64,000 bases of DNA from Trichopria drosophilae. Lineage: Eukaryota > Arthropoda > Insecta > Hymenoptera > Diapriidae. Below, in pieces: positions 59,277 to 64,000 of the stretch. Each line of letters begins with the position of its first letter. The first letter of the stretch is position 1. The position numbers and the translations under genes are program-made. The stretch covers positions 115,495,501 to 115,559,500 of the forward strand of contig CM059585.1 of NCBI GenBank assembly GCA_030407085.1, read 5' to 3'. The notes below the pieces were generated by a model. That model had not been told where the DNA came from. It did not search any database and was given only the letters and a program-made list of their open reading frames with translations.

Positions 59277-62200
59277 CTGAAAAACAAAACATTTTTTCTT
59301 TAACGACAGCTTTTAATCGATGAAGAATATAAATGATAAAATCTTCTCTATTGATAAATAAATAAAAATCCACCAACATCTCCGAGCATATAATTGTGGA
59401 TATAGAACATGAGAGGAGACAGGAAAATGCAAGGGGTGAGAGTGGTAAAGTATAGAGTATGGAGATAGAATATGCGGACGATACTGTGATGATAGCAGAA
59501 AATAAACATGGTATGATGCATTTAGAAGGGTTGGAATGTGTCTGGAATTAATATATTTGGAAAGAAGGAGAAAGTCAAAAATCATTAAAAAACCCCGGGA
59601 GGAAGTGACAACAAAAGATTTTGATGGCGGGGAAAAGAAAGATTCGAAGAAGTGTGAGGATTGAAAAGTCAAAGAGCATGGTATTTAAAAAGTCCGAAAG
59701 AAAGCGGAAAGAAGAGACTCTGGTGGCGGGGAAAGGAAAGGTTAGAAAAGGTGAAAAAATACGAGTGATGAATGTGGAAAAGGATAGAGTATGGACGATA
59801 GAATATGAGGACGGTATTGCGATAGTAGCACAGGAAAAAGACGAGCTAAAGGAAATGATTAGAAAGATTAAAGGGTATCTGGAAAAGAAATGTTTAGAAA
59901 GATAAGCCTTGAAAAGTCATAGGTCGTGCTTTTTGGGATAGATAATGGTTATTAGTGGATGAGATGATTAACATATTAGAGAGAGGATGCGTAGAGAGAG
60001 AGAGAGAGAGGGAGAGGGAGAGAGAGAGTGTGTGTGGTACTAGCGTGAGTGTGGAGTTATAGTGAGAGAAAATTTAAGAGGGTTGTCAGGTGGAGGTTAA
60101 AGCTTTGCAACAGAATTATTAAGGGTATCTTGTATTATGGAGTAAAAATATGGGATATGAGCAGTGAAAGGAAGTATAATCAATTGAATCGGGTTCTAGG
60201 GTAGAACGGAACAACTCCAGGATACATAGTGAGGGAGGACCCATAGGGAAATAAATTAACAGTGGAAACGGGATGGTGAGCGGCAAGGTGGAAGGAAAAG
60301 ATATGGAAGGGTGAAGAAGAGAGATTGGAAATTATATATGCTAGAAAGAAGAAAGGAGAATGGAAAGAGAAAATGACAGAATGGCCAAGAGAAGGTATAA
60401 AAAGAAGAGATTACATGTGGAGAGTAAGAGAAAATAGCCAAGTTTAAAGTAATAGCAAAAGCTGAAAGGAAACGGGAAAGGGACATTGAAGTGGACGAGC
60501 ATAAAAAGATCGTGCATGAATTACGAAAAGACAATGAGAATACCCGAGGATGTACAAAAGAATACAAGAAACGTGAGTAAAAAGTTGGTAACAATTGGAA
60601 GGTAGAAATCTGGAAACAAAGAGAGGGGGAATAAGTATTGGATGAAGGAAAAAGAAGGAAACTGTAGATTATGTGGGAAGGAAAGAGTGTATGTTCAAGA
60701 TATGGAGAGATAATGTGATGTCGTAAAGGAAAAAAGGGAGAGAGAGGAAGAGGGAGGGAGAGAGAGATAAAAAAAGAATTGAAGATGGGATAAGAATGTG
60801 AAAATGATCGAATGAGTAATTGAGTGAGAGAGTGAGTGAGTGAGTGATTAGTGAATGAATGACTGAAAGAAGGAATGCATAAATGCACATGAAGAGTAAA
60901 TGTAAAACTAATTATAAGAATGTGATCAATATTTTAAGTGAAAGGGTAAATATAGAATGTGGTAAAGCGTAAAGGATGAAAGGATTTAAAAATTTAGAGT
61001 AGAGGACGGAAATAAACAAATTGTAAACATGCAATTACTTAATAGTAAGTGTTTTTAGGTTCAAATGCAATACGTTATGTACTGCTATTAATTGTAAACT
61101 TTTACTTTTCTGTGAAGCTTCGAGCATGGCAACCGCATCATCGTCGTCAATTCCAGTCCATGGTCCAGTAGTCTTATTGTCATTCTTGTAATCCTGAAAA
61201 ACAACAGTAATTTAAGGATTTTTCCACATTTTTATCGGTATAAAGGTTTATACACATAGCTTTGTGCCTTTATTACTAATTCATGGAATATATTTAATGA
61301 AATGTATTCGGCGTTCTTGATAAAATAGTGCAAAGTTCTTAGTTTTTATAAATAAAGATTTTATACAACAATTCCCACAATATTTCCGAAATGTTGATCA
61401 ATCGAAGGCGGGTGGCTTACTATTTGAACGAAAACAGCGTTTGATCAAACGAACATTTAAGGCGTCGACTTTGTAAACCAAAACTCGCATCGCGAAGATT
61501 TGGAGAGATAACATAATGTGGTAAAGGAAAAGAGGGAGAGAGGGAGAGTGAAGCGGAGAGAGAGACGAAGAAAGAATTGAAGATGGGGTTAGAATGTGAA
61601 AATGATCGAATGAGTGCAAATATTATTTAATTAAAAAAAATAAAGTAGTTCATTTCACTCCGAGTATATAAAAGAATCCTTTTACATTTTGAATGCACAC
61701 GTATGAATTTGAACCCAAATATGATAGGAAGAAGAGCGATTTTGAATGCTTTGAAAAGGATTTCAATTTTTAATCCATTTCATATTACTGTTTCGAATTT
61801 TTAACCTCAAAGTCCATTTATCATATAACATTAAACAATAAGCAATGACGTATTTACAATATTCAAAATAAAAACTATATGTTATATTAGTTTTGCGTGA
61901 TACATTACCGTAACTATCTCTTCTGTCAGGTTTTTCTTCACAAGTCCGGTCTCAATATCGATATATTCTGGTATAATACAGTTACCACAACCCTTGCTAT
62001 AATACACATCAGCAAACTCCTCTTCTAATATCTGGCTCATATTATGTGGCTTACATCTCTAAAAAATGAATCATCATGAATATGTCTGAATACTTTTTAT
62101 ATAATATTTATCAGTTTAACAATTTTGATAAAGAAAAAAAAACATCACGACAGGTAGAAAACAGATATATTGTGCAACTAGGGAGCAAAATGCCTATTCT

Positions 62201-62804
62201 TTGTTTTTACATATATACTTTTCTCAATATAAGGGCGTGTTATTTTGAGTAGTAATTTGTGCTCCGTGTACAAGAAACTTATTTTGCACCCTAGGGAAAG
62301 AAAGTGCTATTTTGCCCCCGCAAAGAAGGACTCTCTGAGCGTGAGAAAAATATTACATCCCGAGGTGTTCCATATGATAAATAATTTTTAATTTTATTTC
62401 GTTATTTAAAAACGAGGTAGAAATTATTATTCGCATTATTTAAATACTTAATGAACTTACCTTGATTCTAGAGGTTGAATGGGCACGGGGTTTTGGAAAT
62501 TCGTCCCCGTTTCCGAAGCTTCTCACAATAGCGGGAACACCTATTCCCATTAATATGAAGCTAAATATCACCACTAACATCACCTTTAAACTTAAAACAA
62601 AATTTATGCAATCATACAAAAAGGAGAATATAGCTCATTAAAATTTATTTCTTACATAAATAAAATATTGTTTGTCGTGTACAAAATGTTAAACAAAGCC
62701 CTTATCCAGTTTATTAAATATTTTAATTGATTGTTAGTTAAACGAAAAAACTCACAAAAAAAAATTCGCACTTACGTCGTGGAATCTAATATCTTTCTAT
62801 CCAT
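58810..62804 (-). CDS. Membrane-anchored PGRP-like protein 2, 5 coding exons, 287 aa
   Basis: CDS = complement(join(58810..59276, 61106..61193, 61909..62058, 62461..62590, 62776..62804)); GT-AG introns, phases identical to gene 1. Layout: N-terminal tail MDRKILDS; hydrophobic segment ~11-32; stalk with CGNC at 77-80; PWTGIDDDD near 114-122; PGRP-type domain from ~134 with RFVNRLQWGAK, CNTTQTC, LSDIANNFIIS and YVGRGW. As in gene 1, the zinc-binding His, Tyr and final His/Cys ligands are absent and the domain ends early (NYTTIVTRV then eleven-odd residues). It is head-to-tail with gene 1, 2.4 kb upstream in transcription order. Likely a non-catalytic membrane or secreted recognition protein; ligand unknown. 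Its introns hold LINE debris. Confidence 0.85.
59430..60730 (+). mobile_element. Non-LTR (LINE) retrotransposon remnant, R1-like reverse transcriptase
   Basis: Antisense in PGRP-like 2 intron 4. E-Y-A-D-D-T-V-M-I-A-E at 59468-59500 is the reverse-transcriptase catalytic motif. A second, decayed copy (E-Y-E-D-G) lies at 59801-59815 in a 94-codon frame (59621-59905) that also contains E-K-S-K-S-M-V-F-K-K. Downstream come L-Y-Y-G-V-K-I-W (~60130), T-P-G-Y-I-V-R-E (~60210) and a C-R-L-C motif (~60662), in the order expected of the C-terminal half of such elements. Stops and frameshifts break the frame and the 5' part is missing. The element is dead. Confidence 0.75.
60731..60860. repeat. GA-rich low-complexity tail after the LINE remnant
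   Basis: Purine-rich GAGAG and GAGTGAGT runs. The portion 60701-60816 is repeated at 61497-61616 ('gaattgaagatggg', 'gtgaaaatgatcgaatgag'), so part of this tail travels with the LINE. A further GA run is at 59993-60020. Confidence 0.7.
61106..61193 (-). CDS. PGRP-like 2, coding exon 4 (residues 104-133)
   Basis: Flanked by 'gtttttcag' and A|GTAAAA. Encodes GPWTGIDDDD and EASQK; aligns closely with 53332-53422. Confidence 0.87.
61497..61616 (+). repeat. Copy of the LINE 3' tail in PGRP-like 2 intron 3
   Basis: Matches 60701-60816 base for base over long stretches ('ggagagataacataatgtgg' versus 'ggagagataatgtgatgtcg'). An isolated second fragment of the same element, ~800 bp away. Confidence 0.7.
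61909..62058 (-). CDS. PGRP-like 2, coding exon 3 (residues 54-103, Cys stalk)
   Basis: Flanked by 'ttcattttttag' and ACG|GTAATG, 50 codons in phase 0. Contains CGNCIIPEY and an acidic stretch (LEEEFAD). Confidence 0.87.
62461..62590 (-). CDS. PGRP-like 2, coding exon 2 (residues 10-53, hydrophobic segment)
   Basis: 130 nt, the same size as in gene 1. Acceptor 'ttgttttaag' completes Thr10. Encodes KVMLVVIFSFILMGIGVPA then a polar linker; donor AAG|GTAAGT. Confidence 0.83.
62776..62804 (-). CDS. PGRP-like 2, coding exon 1 (residues 1-10)
   Basis: 29-nt coding exon (MDRKILDST plus two bases) ending AC|GTAAGT, matching gene 1 exon 1 in length and phase. Confidence 0.8.
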
Positions 62805-62905
62805 TTTTCTTTGTAGTTAATAAAATTAAATTGTCTATATTAAAATTGTGTATTAGATTAGAGGCACCACAAGATCACATACAACTTTATTCGCGACTGT
62901 TTCCA
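62805..62905 (-). promoter_or_regulatory. Conserved 5' UTR/promoter block of PGRP-like 2
   Basis: Counterpart of 56367-56465: shared 'gacaattt-attttatta' next to the ATG, 'tgtggtgc'-like words and 'ttttgg-aaacagt' ~95 nt upstream. Conservation of non-coding sequence supports the start codon and a shared promoter. Confidence 0.5.
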
Positions 62906-64000
62906 AAATGTACGAATTACATCACATCTTAAACCATTATCGAAGTTAACATTACACAAAATAGTACACAAATAAAATAAACTTGTTCTGCAGGGAATGA
63001 ATCGATATTATAGTCGCTTTGTATCGATGAATATTAATGGGTCCTGAGAATTGGTAATTCGCCGATTAAGAAAGCATAATTACGGCTAATAAAGTAAACG
63101 TTGAAGATCACCCATACATAATTCGAAAATATTGATTCAAATTTATACTTAATGGTCCATTGAATGAAAAAAATTTATACAGTAAATGCAATTTGCATAA
63201 TATATAGTATCAGGTCATCATTTTTTTAAATTTATTCTATTGTAATATTTAACGACCACTTGTAATGAAATAAATTATTCGTATAGTACGGTAAATGTAG
63301 TAGATGAAAACAAAAACAATAATATGCAACACTATTAATTTGTTTGTTTTCAACTGAATAACATATTTGTTTACGTTATTTGGCAGACAATCAAGATACA
63401 AAGATAGACAAGTATTATGTCAATCAAGAAATGAGTTTTAATTTAATTTTGTCATATGTAAACTCTTAAACATTGATTGTTAGTACCTGGTTAGTCATAT
63501 ACAAAACGAACTTCTAGAGGAATAATTTGTTTGAAATATAACAACAATAATCTGTAGAGATGCGTTCTTAAAATTAACGAAAATGGAATAACGCAACAAT
63601 TCGACTGGAAATGGAAACGTCCCGGGATCAAGTCCCTGCACATCTAATCTCTCGAGTTCGGTCCTCATTTTTTTTAACAACAAAATCGTAAATAATGCCC
63701 ATTGTTACAGCGATAACGACAATTCTTGTTATTTAATGTGTAAAAGAAACTAACAAATTTTTTTGAACATTTCTTCAATTCTAAACTTTTGACAAATATA
63801 AAAATGCTTAAAAAAAACTAAAAAAAATTCAGTAAGAACTTTTGTTGTAGAATGAAATAAATTATTATTGTGATTAAAACCAAATGTTTTCATTATCAGA
63901 CTTGCATCCCTGCATAAAATCGCGGAGTTCATGTTTGTATCTTATGTAGTAGGTAATTATTAATTAGTTAATCGTCCCTACAAATTAATCAGTCTATCGT
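62906..64000. other. 5' flank of PGRP-like 2, non-coding
   Basis: AT-rich with no supported gene. Contains a tRNA-like relic (63600-63675). Short minus frames at 63495-63683 and 63750-63932 lack features. Confidence 0.5.
63600..63675 (+). repeat. tRNA-derived pol III-like relic
   Basis: 'cccgggatcaagtccctgc' has a B-box core GATCAAGTC in a GGG/CCC stem. A second weak B-box-like 'gagttcggtcc' follows, then 'CCTCA' and eight T residues (63668-63675). The ending matches that at 40559-40569, although the bodies differ. Confidence 0.4.

Noticed and set aside
59430..60730. Endogenous viral reverse transcriptase
   Set aside because: The motif order fits a non-LTR retrotransposon C-terminus; no integrase, protease or envelope-like sequence is nearby.
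60256..60890. 210-codon Ser/Phe/Leu frame on the minus strand
   Set aside because: Antisense of the GA-rich LINE remnant; the plus strand carries the recognisable reverse-transcriptase words.

Overview
The window looks like a piece of an insect nuclear genome. It is AT-rich, gene-poor, intron-rich and densely seeded with small transposon relics. The order is probably Hymenoptera, judged mainly by the style of a LINE reverse-transcriptase remnant; that part is inference. Three spliced protein-coding genes can be read from the sequence. No bacterial operon, CRISPR array or rRNA gene is present.

Layout: (1) 1-14.5 kb is non-coding. It holds dispersed repeats, a foldback element (6.7-7.3 kb), a strange Asn/Asp-rich minisatellite ORF between direct repeats (8.56-10.09 kb), a nearly perfect 850-bp palindrome (11.84-12.69 kb) and a small unexplained GC-rich island (14.58-14.74 kb). 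(2) 14.87-48.5 kb, plus strand, is one SLC16/MCT-family monocarboxylate transporter gene. It has an Inr+DPE core promoter, nine coding exons and 594 codons; its first coding intron is 23.5 kb and full of MITEs, tRNA-derived elements, a 700-bp polypyrimidine tract and a cluster of TCAAGGTCA-type sites. (3) 48.7-50.7 kb is an intergenic block of repeats between convergent genes. (4) 51.2-62.8 kb, minus strand, holds two head-to-tail paralogous genes for membrane-anchored peptidoglycan-recognition-protein-like (PGRP-like) proteins of 277 and 287 aa, each with five coding exons of matching phase. Both have lost the zinc ligands of amidase PGRPs, and both stop where the domain's final His/Cys ligand segment should begin. 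(5) 62.8-64 kb is 5' flank.

The most interesting biology is the PGRP-like pair. Each protein is predicted to have a short N-terminal tail, one membrane or signal segment, a novel C-x-x-C stalk, a conserved WTGIDDDD segment, and a catalytically dead, C-terminally shortened PGRP fold. The upstream block containing the start codon and probable transcription start is conserved between the two. By analogy with non-catalytic PGRPs of the insect IMD pathway they may be receptors or decoys, but the sequence does not prove this. The rest of the interest lies in repeats: several unrelated MITE families, a recurring pol III-like 'B box + CTCA(C) + T-run' element, and a minisatellite fragment copied from an MCT intron into the intergenic region.
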